NCBI RefSeq assembly: GCF_014518315.1
Contig: NZ_JACVEL010000012.1
Span: 1-64,000 of the forward strand
DNA: 64,000 nt
Source of the DNA: Taishania pollutisoli
Lineage (GTDB): Bacteria > Bacteroidota > Bacteroidia > Flavobacteriales_D > Crocinitomicaceae
Direction of reading: 5' to 3'
Shown here: piece by piece, positions 44,673-54,371 of the stretch
Numbering within the stretch: position 1 is the stretch's first letter
How the letters are laid out: every line of letters begins with the position of its first letter
Position numbers and translations under genes: made by a program
The notes under the pieces: model-generated
Told to the model about the DNA's origin: nothing
The model's input: only the letters and a program-made list of their open reading frames with translations
Database searches by the model: none

Positions 44673-44930
44673 TTATTTTCTTGTGTGACGTCCGTAACGG
44701 CTTTGGAATTTATCGATACGACCTGCTGTATCCACAAACTGAACAATTCCTGTAAAAAACGGGTGAGATTTATGAGAGATATCCAGTTTTACCAATGGAT
44801 ACTCATTTCCATCTTCCCATGTAACTGTTTCTGTTGAAGTTGCACATGAAGGACACAAAAATGCATAGTCGTTCGACATGTCCTTAAACACTACCAATCT
44901 GTAATCTGCCGGATGTATATCTTTTTTCAT
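44673..44930 (-). CDS. rpmE2: 50S ribosomal protein L31 type B
   Basis: The 85-aa protein has the L31 sequence pattern: [20 protein letters not shown] at the start, [19 protein letters not shown], and the [15 protein letters not shown] end. A CPSC pair is present, but the remaining zinc-ribbon Cys are absent, so it is best called type B (zinc-independent). Type B is often derepressed under zinc limitation; here it seems to be the standard copy. It is transcribed alone, with a terminator downstream. Confidence 0.95.
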   Translation of the reverse strand: MKKDIHPADYRLVVFKDMSNDYAFLCPSCATSTETVTWEDGNEYPLVKLDISHKSHPFFTGIVQFVDTAGRIDKFQSRYGRHTRK

Positions 44931-44969
44931 TTTGAATTATTATTATCTATTTCTCCCAAAAACGGACTG

Positions 44970-44977
44970 CAAATTTA
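44970..44977 (-). promoter_or_regulatory. Candidate rpmE2 -7 box
   Basis: On the minus strand TAAATTTG fits TAnnTTTG, with a TTG 23 nt upstream as a possible -33 element. It lies 39 nt before the rpmE2 ATG. Confidence 0.45.
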
Positions 44978-45060
44978 TACAAACTTTTTTAAATAACATA
45001 CAATTTACTGCAAAAATAAAATAACTATCCGTTGTTTTCGTTATTTTTACATCGAATCTT

Positions 45061-46497
45061 ATGGAGAATAGAACAAAAAACACCTATATCAAGCGACTGA
45101 AATATACATTTCTGTTGTTTTCGCTATCAGCTCTGGCTGTCTTATCGCTCAATACTTCCTGTAAAAAGGCACTTCTTTTTTCAAAAGGAAATCTTGCGTT
45201 CTCTAAAGATACAGTAGTTTTTGATACGGTATTTACAACCATCGGCTCAACGACACAGCAATTGAAAATCTACAACAAAGAATCAAATACTGTTGTTATT
45301 GAAGAAGTGGAGTTGATGGGGGGAAGTTCTTCTCCTTACCGCATTAACCTGGACGGATTGCAAGGTACGGCATTCTCAGCAATCGAGCTGGAAGGAAAAG
45401 ACAGTTTGTTTTTATTTGTGGAAGTCACATTAAATCCCAACGGAGGAACATTGCCAATGGTTGTTGAAGATTCGATCCGGTTTCGAACCAACGGAAAAGA
45501 CCAATACGTTATTCTCGCTGCCTGGGGACAGGACATCTACTACCATTACTCCAATCTCAGCGGTCCGTCAAGCGGATGGGATCTGAATGAAGGAATCTGG
45601 CCCAATGATAAACCACACTTGATTTACGGGGCTGCATTCGTAGATGAAAACAAGCAACTGACCATTCCTGCGGGGACGAAAATCTATCTGCATAAAAATT
45701 CGTTTTTATACGTCTATAAAGGAACTTTAAACATCCTGGGAACTTACGAAAATGAAGTGATCATCCAGGGAGATCGCCTGGAAAGTGACTATGCGAAAGT
45801 AACAGGTCAGTATTACGGGGTATATTTCAATGAAGCAAAGACATCGACGATTGAGTACGCTATCATTAAAAACGGAACAACCGGTGTACACATTGAAAAA
45901 GATGGTGGAAACGGAGCCAATCCGACAGTCAGATTGAAAAATACCATTATTCAAAATCACGCCCGGTATGGGATCATGAATTTCGCAGGAGGAAAAGTCG
46001 ATGCAGAAAATTGCGTTATCACGAACAACGGATTTCATGCCTTCATCAACCTTGCGGGAGGCGGGTTTAATTTCAATCATTGTACCATTGCCGGTTATGC
46101 GACAGGTGACGGGCAATTACCAGCCATGGGGATCAGCGATTTTTACGACGATGGCGACAATATACTGGTAGCGAATGTAACCGGAACCGTTAAAAATTGT
46201 GTGGTGTATGGAAATATGGATGGAGAAATTGCCTTCAACCTGGACAATGTCGGTACCAATACCTTTGAAATTGATCATTGTGTCATCAAAATGAATACGC
46301 CGGGCACTGAAAGTTTTTACACCAACATTATCTGGAATCAGAATCCGGCATTTAAAAACCCGCTGGAATTTGACTACGACATCTGGTCCACTTCTTCACT
46401 GATCGATAAAGGTATCGCAACAACTCCTCTTGTTGATAAAGATATCAGAGGAAAACTACGCAGTAATCCTCCCGACATTGGTGCGTACGAATTTTAG
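45061..46497 (+). CDS. Lipoprotein with right-handed parallel beta-helix
   Basis: The 478-aa protein has an unusually long N-terminus before the signal (FLLFSLSALAVLSLNTSCKK), with the acylated Cys at residue ~34. After ~130 residues of Ig-like beta sandwich (FDTVFTTIGSTTQQLKIYN), a parallel beta-helix follows from ~200 to 430. It carries the repeats ENEVIIQGDRLE, STIEYAIIKNGTTGVHIE, VRLKNTIIQNHARYGIMN and VDAENCVITNNGFHAFIN. The end, DKDIRGKLRSNPPDIGAYEF, is the typical tail of such Bacteroidota proteins. The role may be polysaccharide binding or lysis; catalytic residues are not identifiable. It converges with the next gene; the stops overlap by 4 nt. Confidence 0.85.
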   Translation: MENRTKNTYIKRLKYTFLLFSLSALAVLSLNTSCKKALLFSKGNLAFSKDTVVFDTVFTTIGSTTQQLKIYNKESNTVVIEEVELMGGSSSPYRINLDGLQGTAFSAIELEGKDSLFLFVEVTLNPNGGTLPMVVEDSIRFRTNGKDQYVILAAWGQDIYYHYSNLSGPSSGWDLNEGIWPNDKPHLIYGAAFVDENKQLTIPAGTKIYLHKNSFLYVYKGTLNILGTYENEVIIQGDRLESDYAKVTGQYYGVYFNEAKTSTIEYAIIKNGTTGVHIEKDGGNGANPTVRLKNTIIQNHARYGIMNFAGGKVDAENCVITNNGFHAFINLAGGGFNFNHCTIAGYATGDGQLPAMGISDFYDDGDNILVANVTGTVKNCVVYGNMDGEIAFNLDNVGTNTFEIDHCVIKMNTPGTESFYTNIIWNQNPAFKNPLEFDYDIWSTSSLIDKGIATTPLVDKDIRGKLRSNPPDIGAYEF

Positions 46498-47300
46498 AAG
46501 TACCACACATACCCGATATTCACATTGATGAAGCGCAGATACGTATTATAAATCTCCGCAATTTTATGGGAATGCAGGTCATTGGAAGAAACATTGACAA
46601 AATCGGTTGTTAGTGGTCGTCCGTCTGCCTGAGAAGTTTCTCCGTGTCCCCCTTCGTGAACACCGTGCTCGTGATCGCTCATGTACTTAATATTGATGTA
46701 ATCCGTTTTTCGCGCACTGCTTAGGTAGGAAACAGAAACATACAACCTCCCCTGACTTTCATCTCCTTTGATGGTGCCCACAAGATCCAACTCTACTCCT
46801 GTTTCCAGTCCGTAGGTCAATCCCGAAGTACCGTGAGAAATCCTATCAACCAACGGTTTACAATCGTCTTCATCCATCGGATCGGCAATCCGGATTCGGG
46901 ACCGCATAAAATTGTACCCGATCAGCGGCATTACATAGGGTTTTACCTGTTGATACGATGATGTAAAGTAGATTTTCGTTCCGAACTGTACCTTGTTCAT
47001 CAGACTTCTGAACGTTACATCGGTTACGGTTGTCGAGCCGTCATCAAAAATAAATGTTTCCGTGGATGTTTTAGAACTATATTGCCCGATTGATCCTCTT
47101 AATTCGAGAAACAATGGTACACGTCGGTGTGGCTTTACCGACAAGAACATACCTCCGCCGTAATTTGTGCTCATTCGGGGCATCTGTGAATGAATCGGTA
47201 TGTCGGCCAATCCGTGAATTCCAAACTGGACTCTGCGATCAACCTGTGACAACAACATACAGGGAAGGAAGCTGAAAACAACGATGTATAGTTTTTTCAT
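46494..47300 (-). CDS. Outer-membrane beta-barrel protein, 268 aa
   Basis: The start is set at the ATG giving MKKLYIVVFSFLPCMLLSQ, a signal peptide; an upstream ATG would add a second hydrophobic segment. The mature protein has alternating beta strands (GMFLSVKPHRRVPLFLELRGSIGQY, KIYFTSSYQQVKPYVMPLIGYNF, GRLYVSVSYLSSARKTDYINIKY) and ends with FINVNIGYVWYF, an aromatic terminal strand. This fits an OmpA/porin-like 8- to 10-stranded barrel. A His/Gly loop (HEHGVHEGGHGE) could bind metal. The substrate is unknown. Confidence 0.75.
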   Translation of the reverse strand: MKKLYIVVFSFLPCMLLSQVDRRVQFGIHGLADIPIHSQMPRMSTNYGGGMFLSVKPHRRVPLFLELRGSIGQYSSKTSTETFIFDDGSTTVTDVTFRSLMNKVQFGTKIYFTSSYQQVKPYVMPLIGYNFMRSRIRIADPMDEDDCKPLVDRISHGTSGLTYGLETGVELDLVGTIKGDESQGRLYVSVSYLSSARKTDYINIKYMSDHEHGVHEGGHGETSQADGRPLTTDFVNVSSNDLHSHKIAEIYNTYLRFINVNIGYVWYF

Positions 47301-47366
47301 AGTACGGTTTTTTAGATAACTCATAATCAGCAACAAAATAAGTGCCAATTACTTTTCTCTAAAAAA

Positions 47367-48014
47367 CTACCCTCTCTGACGCTCCAGCAATACCATCATC
47401 ATTACAGAAAGCATGATGTTTGTTTTATCTTCCGGGGAAATGTCATCCAGCTGCTCCAGCTTAAATTTTCGGCCGAAAAACGAATGCACTTTTGACAAAC
47501 GGGCTACCAACCTCCCCTGCTGGTCTTTGATACCATACTTCGGATGGAATAAATACCCTGTAAAAAACGAAACAATCGGAATTTCACCCACCATTGAATC
47601 GCCGACTTTTGCCCACGGGTTTTCTTCCTTGATTTCATACATCGCCTGTTTTTCCCTATTAAAAATAGTATAACTTGCCTTCCAGAGCGACTTCATTCCT
47701 TTGCGCCCCATACTTCCGATCAACGTATCTGAATTGGCTTCGGTAAAGGAATAATGTGCATTGAAATCAATCCATCGATCCGCTTTTAAATGGTACAATT
47801 CTTTCTTTTTGGATTCATCACTGAACACAACTACACTCTCTTTGAAGCGAAATAGTTTCTGACGGACGTATGCACGAACGTTATTTCGTCCGTCTTTCAC
47901 AACAAAATCATTATAGATCGTTGTAATCTTGAATTCAAAATCCAACGGGAACTGCAATTCATTCAGGTCGCTTGTTTCCCGCTGAAAATTATCTAATAAG
48001 TCTCTACTGTTCAT
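47367..48014 (-). CDS. LURP-one/Tubby-C-like domain protein
   Basis: The start at 48014 gives MNSRDLLDNFQRE; the 13-residue extension upstream is hydrophobic and unlikely. The sequence resembles the LURP-one-related/Tubby C-terminal fold: FEFKITTIYNDFVVKDGRNNVRAYVRQKLFRFKESVVVFSD, FNAHYSFTEANSDTLIGSMGRKG, and KASYTIFNREKQAMYEI. Such proteins bind membranes or phospholipids in eukaryotes; the bacterial role is not established. A C-terminal MLSVMMMVLLERQRG stretch could associate with membrane. Confidence 0.6.
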   Translation of the reverse strand: MNSRDLLDNFQRETSDLNELQFPLDFEFKITTIYNDFVVKDGRNNVRAYVRQKLFRFKESVVVFSDESKKKELYHLKADRWIDFNAHYSFTEANSDTLIGSMGRKGMKSLWKASYTIFNREKQAMYEIKEENPWAKVGDSMVGEIPIVSFFTGYLFHPKYGIKDQQGRLVARLSKVHSFFGRKFKLEQLDDISPEDKTNIMLSVMMMVLLERQRG

Positions 48015-48041
48015 GGTGTAAATATAATAATTGGGAGCAAT

Positions 48042-48070
48042 AAAAAAGGGCATTGATCACTCAACGCCCT
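48042..48070 (-). terminator. Terminator after the glutamate synthase-like gene
   Basis: On the minus strand AGGGCGTTGA pairs with TCAATGCCCT (one G-U) around a 4-nt loop, followed by TTTTTTA. Confidence 0.8.
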
Positions 48071-48090
48071 CTTCTGTTTATTAATAATCG

Positions 48091-49590
48091 TTAATTCACT
48101 TCCGGATACGGGTAAATATCGGCAAAATTGACCGGTTTTCCCCCAATTTGTTTGTTGATCAACGAACGTTTTAAATCAGTCAATGACTCACACCCTGCTG
48201 CCGAGAAAAGTCCCAGGAAGTCTTTGACGGTTTCGTGTTGGTAATTTTTTACACGTTTCCATTTTTCCTCGACCACCAATCCCTTCACTTTGGACGGCTT
48301 ATTGGTTGCTACTCCCGCAGGACATGTGTTTTTATGACATGCCAATGCCTGAATACATCCCAGAGAAAGCATCATTCCCCGTGCAGAGTTACAGATATCC
48401 GCTCCCATTGACAATGCTTTGAAAATATCAAATCCGTCAACTATTTTGGCAGATGCAATGATGCGAATGTCTTTTTTCAGATCGTATTTGATCAGCGTAT
48501 CCACCACAAAGGTCAATGCATTTTCTAACGGCATTCCCACGTGATCAGAGAAAACGATCGGTGCTGCTCCCGTACCTCCTTCTGCTCCGTCAACGGTAAT
48601 AAAATCCGGTTTTCTACCTGTTCTCACCATCACCTGGCAGATTTCTTCAAATTCTTTGGTGTTACCGATACAAATTTTAAATCCAACCGGTTTTCCGTTT
48701 GCCAGTTCGCGCATCTCATCAATGAACATCAGGAGTCCTTCAGAGTTCGAAAATTTTCGGTGTCCCGGAGGAGAATCCACTTCCGTAAACGGTTCCACTC
48801 CACGAATCGCAGCAATTTCAAGGTTGTTTTTAGCCGCAGGCAAAATTCCTCCATGTCCGGGTTTTGCTCCCTGTGACAATTTCAGCTCAATCATTTTTAC
48901 TTCCGGGTAATTCGCCGTCACCTTAAACTTTTCAGGGTCAAAGTTCCCGTCTGCTGCACGACACCCAAAATATCCCGTACCGATTTGGTACACCAGGTCG
49001 CCCCCCATGCGGTGGTACGGAGAAATACTTCCTTCTCCTGTATTGTGGTAAAAACCTCCTGCCAATGCCCCCTTGTTCAGAGCCATGATCGCATTTTTAC
49101 TCAACGAACCGTAGGACATGGCTGAAATATTGAACAACGCCGCATCGTATGGTTGTGTACATTTATCTCCTCCAAAACGCACTTTCGGAGCCGTTTTGAT
49201 GTGCGGAGAAGGATAAATCGAGTGTTGAATCCACTCGTTTCCTTCGATTGATAAGTCCAGTTCCGTTCCAAACGGGTGCTTGTCATTCTGCAACTTTGCA
49301 CGTGAATAAATATAGGTTCGTTGTGTCCGGTTTAATGGTTTCCCTTCTGTATCCGATTCAATGAAATACTGACGGATTTCCGGTCCGATTCCTTCCAGTA
49401 AAAACCGCAGGTGACCGATGATCGGGAAATTGCGGAGAATGGTCCGCTTTTTTTGTGTGACGTCGTAAATTCCGACAATTGTCAGAAAGAGGCAGATTGC
49501 CACCAGCATTGGCCATGTTTGGAATACCAATAAAAACAAAATTACCACCAGTCCAAGTACCGATGAGATAAAAACAATTACAGGCTTCAT
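48091..49590 (-). CDS. FMN-binding glutamate synthase family protein
   Basis: The 499-aa protein has two N-terminal membrane helices (about residues 5-28 and 30-45) and then a GltB-like FMN/Fe-S core. The FMN barrel shows FNISAMSYGSLSKNAIMALN, GEGSISPYHRMGGDLVYQIGTGYFG, KLSQGAKPGHGGILPA and TVDGAEGGTGAAPI. The 3Fe-4S-type Cys cluster is CNSARGMMLSLGCIQALACHKNTC. It lacks the glutaminase domain, so the physiological reaction is uncertain; an ammonia-dependent or alternative amination is possible. Membrane anchoring is typical of this subgroup. Confidence 0.93.
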   Translation of the reverse strand: MKPVIVFISSVLGLVVILFLLVFQTWPMLVAICLFLTIVGIYDVTQKKRTILRNFPIIGHLRFLLEGIGPEIRQYFIESDTEGKPLNRTQRTYIYSRAKLQNDKHPFGTELDLSIEGNEWIQHSIYPSPHIKTAPKVRFGGDKCTQPYDAALFNISAMSYGSLSKNAIMALNKGALAGGFYHNTGEGSISPYHRMGGDLVYQIGTGYFGCRAADGNFDPEKFKVTANYPEVKMIELKLSQGAKPGHGGILPAAKNNLEIAAIRGVEPFTEVDSPPGHRKFSNSEGLLMFIDEMRELANGKPVGFKICIGNTKEFEEICQVMVRTGRKPDFITVDGAEGGTGAAPIVFSDHVGMPLENALTFVVDTLIKYDLKKDIRIIASAKIVDGFDIFKALSMGADICNSARGMMLSLGCIQALACHKNTCPAGVATNKPSKVKGLVVEEKWKRVKNYQHETVKDFLGLFSAAGCESLTDLKRSLINKQIGGKPVNFADIYPYPEVN

Positions 49591-49669
49591 ATTATGATGC
49601 TTTTTTGAGATTATACATTAATAAAAAATTTGTTCTATTTCCTGAAAGGTTTCAGGAGTCAACAGTCAT

Positions 49670-51067
49670 TTAGTTACAAATCGTTTTTTCTGTTTCCGAT
49701 AAGATGACACGTGCCTCTTCCAAAGTCGGTGCTTCTGCGTAAACCCGCAGTACCGGCTCTGTTCCGGAAGGACGAATCATTACCCAACGTTGATCATCGA
49801 AGAAGTATTTGTACCCGTCGATTGTCTGTACTTCTTTGATCGCGTACTTACCGAATGCTGTGTAGTTGTTTGATTGACAGTTGCTGATAATGGATTGTTT
49901 GAGTGCTTCTGTGATGTGCAAATCGCTTCGTTCAAACTTAAAGCTTCCGACAATTTCATAGACTTCTTCGATCAGTTCATCCAATGTTTTCCCTGATTTT
50001 GCCATAAATTCCCAGATGATCAATCCCATCCAGATTCCATCGCGCTCAGGAATGTGTCCTTTTACAGCGATTCCCCCTGATTCTTCTCCACCAACCAGGA
50101 CATCCTCGTTGACCATGATTCCTGCAATGTACTTGAATCCGATTTTAACAACTTCCGAAGGAAAACCATAATGTGCGGCCATTTTTCCAACCCGTGGCGT
50201 CGTACTGAATGCTGTTGCAATTTTCCCGGAAAGTCCTTTGTATTTTGCCAGGTAGTGGATCAATAACAGAATAATGTGATGCGAATCAACAAATTCTCCT
50301 TTTCCGTTGTACAACCCGATTCGATCGGCATCACCATCTGTTGCAAGGGCACAGTCGATGTTTCCTTTTTCTTTGATGTACTGCTCCAGTTCCTGTAAAT
50401 TCTTTGCGATCGGTTCGGGCGCCACTCCTTTGAAGGACGGATTGTGTTCCGCGTGTAAAAACTGGATATCAGGCAAAATGCGTTTCAATACATTTTGTCC
50501 GGCACCGAACATTGCATCGTATACGAGATTCAATCCGGAATTGGCGATTGCGGCAATATCAAAATTCGCTTTTACATGGTTGACATATTCCGTCTCCAGG
50601 TCTACAATTTCAACCAATGTATTCGCTAATGAAACACTTTTCCAGTCGTTCGGAATTTCCTCCTTGATGATGTCTTCGATCTCCTGTACTTTCTCAGGGG
50701 AAAGCGGTCCTCCCAGGTGAGATTTCAGCTTAAATCCGTTATAGGAAGGCGGGTTGTGGCTCGCAGTGATGACAACACCTACCGAACAGTTCTTTTTCAC
50801 TGCTGCCAGTGAAACCATCGGTGTGGAAACGAATCCTTTTGCCATCTTCACTTCGATGCCCTGAGAGACAAAGACTTTGACTGCTGTTTCTACAAACAAT
50901 TCTCCCTGGAACCGGCAGTCGTGTCCGATTACAATACGGGGATTGTCAAAGTTTTTCTTTACCCATTCAGCTGTTGCATACGAAACGCGGGCAACATTTT
51001 CAACGGTGTACTCATCGGCAATAATTGCGCGCCATCCGTCTGTTCCGAATTTAATTTTTGTAGCCAA
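49670..51067 (-). CDS. Phosphoglucomutase/phosphomannomutase family enzyme
   Basis: This 465-aa alpha-D-phosphohexomutase interconverts sugar 1- and 6-phosphates. The active-site Ser is in TASHNPPSYNG, the metal loop is DGDADRIGL, the sugar loop GEESGG and the phosphate loop RPSGTEPVLRVYAE. The N-terminus ATKIKFGTDGWRAIIAD is typical. No ATG exists upstream before an in-frame stop; the frame starts with TTG at 51067 (or TTG at 51073). The substrate (glucose or mannose) cannot be decided from sequence. Confidence 0.94.
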   Translation of the reverse strand: MATKIKFGTDGWRAIIADEYTVENVARVSYATAEWVKKNFDNPRIVIGHDCRFQGELFVETAVKVFVSQGIEVKMAKGFVSTPMVSLAAVKKNCSVGVVITASHNPPSYNGFKLKSHLGGPLSPEKVQEIEDIIKEEIPNDWKSVSLANTLVEIVDLETEYVNHVKANFDIAAIANSGLNLVYDAMFGAGQNVLKRILPDIQFLHAEHNPSFKGVAPEPIAKNLQELEQYIKEKGNIDCALATDGDADRIGLYNGKGEFVDSHHIILLLIHYLAKYKGLSGKIATAFSTTPRVGKMAAHYGFPSEVVKIGFKYIAGIMVNEDVLVGGEESGGIAVKGHIPERDGIWMGLIIWEFMAKSGKTLDELIEEVYEIVGSFKFERSDLHITEALKQSIISNCQSNNYTAFGKYAIKEVQTIDGYKYFFDDQRWVMIRPSGTEPVLRVYAEAPTLEEARVILSETEKTICN

Positions 51068-51088
51068 AATCAATCGTTTTTAAAATGA

Positions 51089-52333
51089 TTATTTCTTAAA
51101 ATTCATTATGGTTTCTTCAATAATGGCAACACATTCCATCAATTGCTCTTCTGTCATCACCAATGGTGGTGCGAAGCGAATAATGTTTCCATGTGTCGGC
51201 TTTGCCAGTAGTCCGTTATCTGCCAGCTTCATACATAAATCCCATGCTGTTGAACTTTCCGGTGTATCGTTGACAATGATCGCATTCAACAATCCTTTCC
51301 CGCGGACGTTCACAACCAGTTCAGTTTTTTCAATGATACGGTTCATTTCACGGCGGAAAATCTCCCCCAACCGCTGTGCATTTTCTGCCAGTTTTTCTTC
51401 CTGAACAACTTCCAGTGCCGCCATTGCCACTTTCGCAGCCAATGGATTTCCTCCAAACGTTGAACCGTGTTGCCCGGGTTTGATCACCAACATGATTTCA
51501 TCGTTGGCCAACACAGCAGATACCGGGTACATTCCTCCGGAAACTGCTTTGCCCAGAATCAGGATATCCGGTTGTACATTTTCGTGTTGTACAGCCAGCA
51601 ATTTCCCTGTACGAGCGATTCCCGTCTGTACCTCATCGGCAATGAACAATACATTATTCGCTTCACACAGTGCTTTTGCTTTTGCCAGGTATCCTTCTTC
51701 CGGCACATCAACTCCTGCTTCTCCCTGAATCGGTTCTACGAGGAATCCGGCTACATTTTTATTTTTCAACACTTCTTCCAACGCGTTCAAATCGCTGTAT
51801 GGAATGGATACAAATCCCGGTGTATAGGGTCCGTAATTCTTGCGGGCATCCGGATCATTGGAAAAAGAGATGACAGTTGTTGTACGTCCATGGAAATTTC
51901 CGTCACACACAACGATTACTGCTTCATTCTCGGCAATTCCTTTTTTCTCATACGCCCACTTTCTACATAACTTCAAAGCCGTTTCAACAGCTTCAGCACC
52001 TGTATTCATCGGCAATACTTTATCAAATCCGAAGTAAGAAGTAATGTATTTTTCGTAGTGTCCTAATACATCGTTGTAAAATGCTCTCGATGTCAATGCA
52101 AGTGTTTGTGCCTGGTCAACCAATGCCTTTACAATTTTCGGATGACAGTGTCCCTGGTTGACAGCAGAGTATGCGGAAAGAAAGTCATAATACCGTTTTC
52201 CTTCCACATCCCACACATACACACCTTCTCCTTTTGACAAAACAACCGGAAGCGGGTGGTAATTATGCGCACCGTATTTATCTTCCAGACCGATCAGTTC
52301 CTGAGAACTTACTTTCCCTTCTACCAAGCTCAT
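51089..52333 (-). CDS. rocD: Ornithine aminotransferase
   Basis: The 414-aa PLP enzyme transfers the delta-amino group of ornithine to 2-oxoglutarate. The start is the ATG giving [21 protein letters not shown]; a 28-residue upstream extension lacks family similarity. Class III motifs are visible: [44 protein letters not shown] and the PLP Lys in [33 protein letters not shown] lies downstream of the Lys. The length fits the family. It feeds ornithine into the proline/glutamate pathway. Confidence 0.95.
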   Translation of the reverse strand: MSLVEGKVSSQELIGLEDKYGAHNYHPLPVVLSKGEGVYVWDVEGKRYYDFLSAYSAVNQGHCHPKIVKALVDQAQTLALTSRAFYNDVLGHYEKYITSYFGFDKVLPMNTGAEAVETALKLCRKWAYEKKGIAENEAVIVVCDGNFHGRTTTVISFSNDPDARKNYGPYTPGFVSIPYSDLNALEEVLKNKNVAGFLVEPIQGEAGVDVPEEGYLAKAKALCEANNVLFIADEVQTGIARTGKLLAVQHENVQPDILILGKAVSGGMYPVSAVLANDEIMLVIKPGQHGSTFGGNPLAAKVAMAALEVVQEEKLAENAQRLGEIFRREMNRIIEKTELVVNVRGKGLLNAIIVNDTPESSTAWDLCMKLADNGLLAKPTHGNIIRFAPPLVMTEEQLMECVAIIEETIMNFKK

Positions 52334-52463
52334 ATCTTTATTTATTTTTTTCAATATCAATGCTTCAAAAAACACCGTTTTTCGAAATGCCACACAAAGG
52401 TAAAGATAGATTTGCAATAAAGCAATTTTCGGATAACTTTGTAAGCAACGAATACTTTACTTG

Positions 52464-52910
52464 ATGATAACTTACTACAGACTCTATTATTTTTTGTTTT
52501 TATCCGCACTTGTTTTATACATCATCGGATTGTTTCTTCCCTATACAACAATCCAATGTGTCGGAGTCAGCGACCAGTTATATACCGGAGCGGAAAACAT
52601 GCTTGCATTATCTGGTCTTGCGTTGATTGTGCCATTAATCGCACTGGCATTTATAAAGCATACCCTTCTTACCAATTGGCTTTCCATCGGCTTATCATTC
52701 TTGCTGATCATGCTTCCATTTCTATTTCTTTCCTGGTTCCCAACCAGTTTACTGGCCGACTGTACGGAAAAAGAGGAAATCGGACAAAAAGTACTTTCAG
52801 TTTCTTCCACGCTCTTTCTTCTCGCAGCAATTGTTAAGCGACGGATACCTGTTGGTAATCCAGCGACAAATAAAAATGACAAGTCCACTGACCTCATCGA
52901 CAATCTTTAA
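52464..52910 (+). CDS. Four-helix hypothetical membrane protein (first of a tandem pair)
   Basis: The start is the ATG after an in-frame TTG, giving 148 aa. Hydrophobic segments lie near residues 9-27 (FLFLSALVLYIIGLFLPY), 46-63, 70-88 and 107-122. A periplasmic loop after LFLPYT and the C-terminal STDLIDNL closely resemble the next protein (IYLIGLFLPYR, TEDLLDNF). The two genes are paralogs separated by 4 nt. The function is unknown. Confidence 0.6.
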   Translation: MITYYRLYYFLFLSALVLYIIGLFLPYTTIQCVGVSDQLYTGAENMLALSGLALIVPLIALAFIKHTLLTNWLSIGLSFLLIMLPFLFLSWFPTSLLADCTEKEEIGQKVLSVSSTLFLLAAIVKRRIPVGNPATNKNDKSTDLIDNL

Positions 52911-52914
52911 CTAC

Positions 52915-53355
52915 ATGAAAAAAGTCACTCTTCTTTTCTGGATCGGATTCGGGATTTATCTCATCGGGTTATTTCTGCCATACCGGATTGAAATGTCTTA
53001 TGATCCCGCTACAATGGCTACCATTGATAAAAAGTATGAATCGGGAATTGAACACATCGCTCCTTTGTTCAGTTTGATTCCGCTTATCCTGTTGATTATT
53101 TTTACTGTCATACGCCACTCGAACTTTACCCGTTGGGCGTGTCTGCTGCTGGCAATTTCTCTGATCTTTCCTGCGCTTCCGTTTTATTTCTTTACCACCT
53201 CGTTATGCTTTTACTGTAAACCCGAACAAGGAATCGGTTTTTACCTGCACTGCATCGCATCTTTACTTATTTTAATTGCCATGATTGCCAAAATACGGGT
53301 TCCGGTGACAGGAGACAAGAATAGTGAAACAGAAGATTTGCTGGATAATTTTTGA
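52915..53355 (+). CDS. Four-helix hypothetical membrane protein (second of a tandem pair)
   Basis: The 146-aa protein starts at MKKVTLLFWIGFGIYLIGLFLPY. Hydrophobic segments lie near residues 5-22, 47-65, 72-90 and 110-125. It has Cys-containing CFYCKPEQG in the third loop, compared with LADCTEKEE in its neighbour. Shared motifs with the upstream protein point to tandem duplication. No family is recognised. The genes are 4 nt apart and probably co-expressed. Confidence 0.6.
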   Translation: MKKVTLLFWIGFGIYLIGLFLPYRIEMSYDPATMATIDKKYESGIEHIAPLFSLIPLILLIIFTVIRHSNFTRWACLLLAISLIFPALPFYFFTTSLCFYCKPEQGIGFYLHCIASLLILIAMIAKIRVPVTGDKNSETEDLLDNF

Positions 53356-53524
53356 ATTCATTTTTTCAACGCAAATACGCCTTGAAAATGGTTGAAAGTT
53401 CTAACAGTATATCGAACCACATTGTTCATATAGAGCCATTCGGTGCTGTGTGGAAGCGATCTAGTAACACATAACAGCGAACTTCGTCCGTTGGAATTGC
53501 ACTGATCGTTTATTGAAGAATAAA

Positions 53525-54334
53525 TTATTGTTTGATAAAACGCCTCGATGTCGTTCCGTTGGAATGGACCAGTTCAAGAAAATACATCCCGTTTGCCAGA
53601 TTACGCACATCAATTTCCTGTTCGGTTGAACGTATAACAATGGCACCATTGATGTCTCGAATAATTGCGCGTTGCACAGCTGCTTCTGTTCGGAATGTAA
53701 TTGTTTCTGTTGCAGGATTCGGATACAGTTGAAATGCAATCGTTTCTTTGTTGTCAACTCCTACGGGATCTTGTTCCACAACTTTCAGTGAATCCATGTA
53801 AAATTTAAATCCGTCCAGTGTTCGCAAGACAAACGCGACGTGTACGTTTTGTGCGTTGTATCCCAATTCTGACAAATTAACGGAATGACTTGTCCAGTAG
53901 ACATCTTCGTTAACAACTGCTTTTAATGTATCCGTGAAATCAGCAACAGCAGTACCGGTTGTAGAAAGCAGTACCAAGTAACTTTCCGCAAAAGATGCAT
54001 CGTGTGATTTCCCTTTCCAGGTCAGAATATTTCCGAATGGCCCCAATGTGATCGAAGGCGTTATCATCCATCTGTCGGCCATTCCCGGCTGATCAAAATA
54101 AGAGGTGGACGAAGCAACCGTATTGGCTGGATCTGCCGGATCCTGTTTTGCAATCCATGCGTCTGTATATTCTGCAACAGCGGCATTCGGAGTGTATCCA
54201 TCCTGGTTATACAACATATAGCCGGAGGGAATTCCGGCATCAAAATTTTCTTCCAGAATTGTTGTTTGTGCTAAACACTGGTTTCCGAATCCTGAACTGA
54301 GAATAATTGCTGCTGTATAAATAAAATGTTTCAT
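53525..54334 (-). CDS. T9SS-sorted choice-of-anchor J-type protein
   Basis: The 269-aa protein has a signal peptide (IYTAAIILSSGFGNQCLAQ). The ~155-residue beta-jelly-roll domain (LEENFDAGIPSGYMLYNQDG ... ADRWMITPSITLG ... YLVLLSTTG ... HVAFVLRTLDGFKFYMDSLKV) is of the choice-of-anchor J / MAM-like type. A type A T9SS domain (AFQLYPNPATETITF ... GMYFLELVHSNGTTSRRFI) ends it. The domain often mediates carbohydrate or protein contact. It appears monocistronic. Confidence 0.85.
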   Translation of the reverse strand: MKHFIYTAAIILSSGFGNQCLAQTTILEENFDAGIPSGYMLYNQDGYTPNAAVAEYTDAWIAKQDPADPANTVASSTSYFDQPGMADRWMITPSITLGPFGNILTWKGKSHDASFAESYLVLLSTTGTAVADFTDTLKAVVNEDVYWTSHSVNLSELGYNAQNVHVAFVLRTLDGFKFYMDSLKVVEQDPVGVDNKETIAFQLYPNPATETITFRTEAAVQRAIIRDINGAIVIRSTEQEIDVRNLANGMYFLELVHSNGTTSRRFIKQ

Positions 54335-54371
54335 GTGTCAAAAATACGTTTTGTTTTGCTATTTCGTTCTA

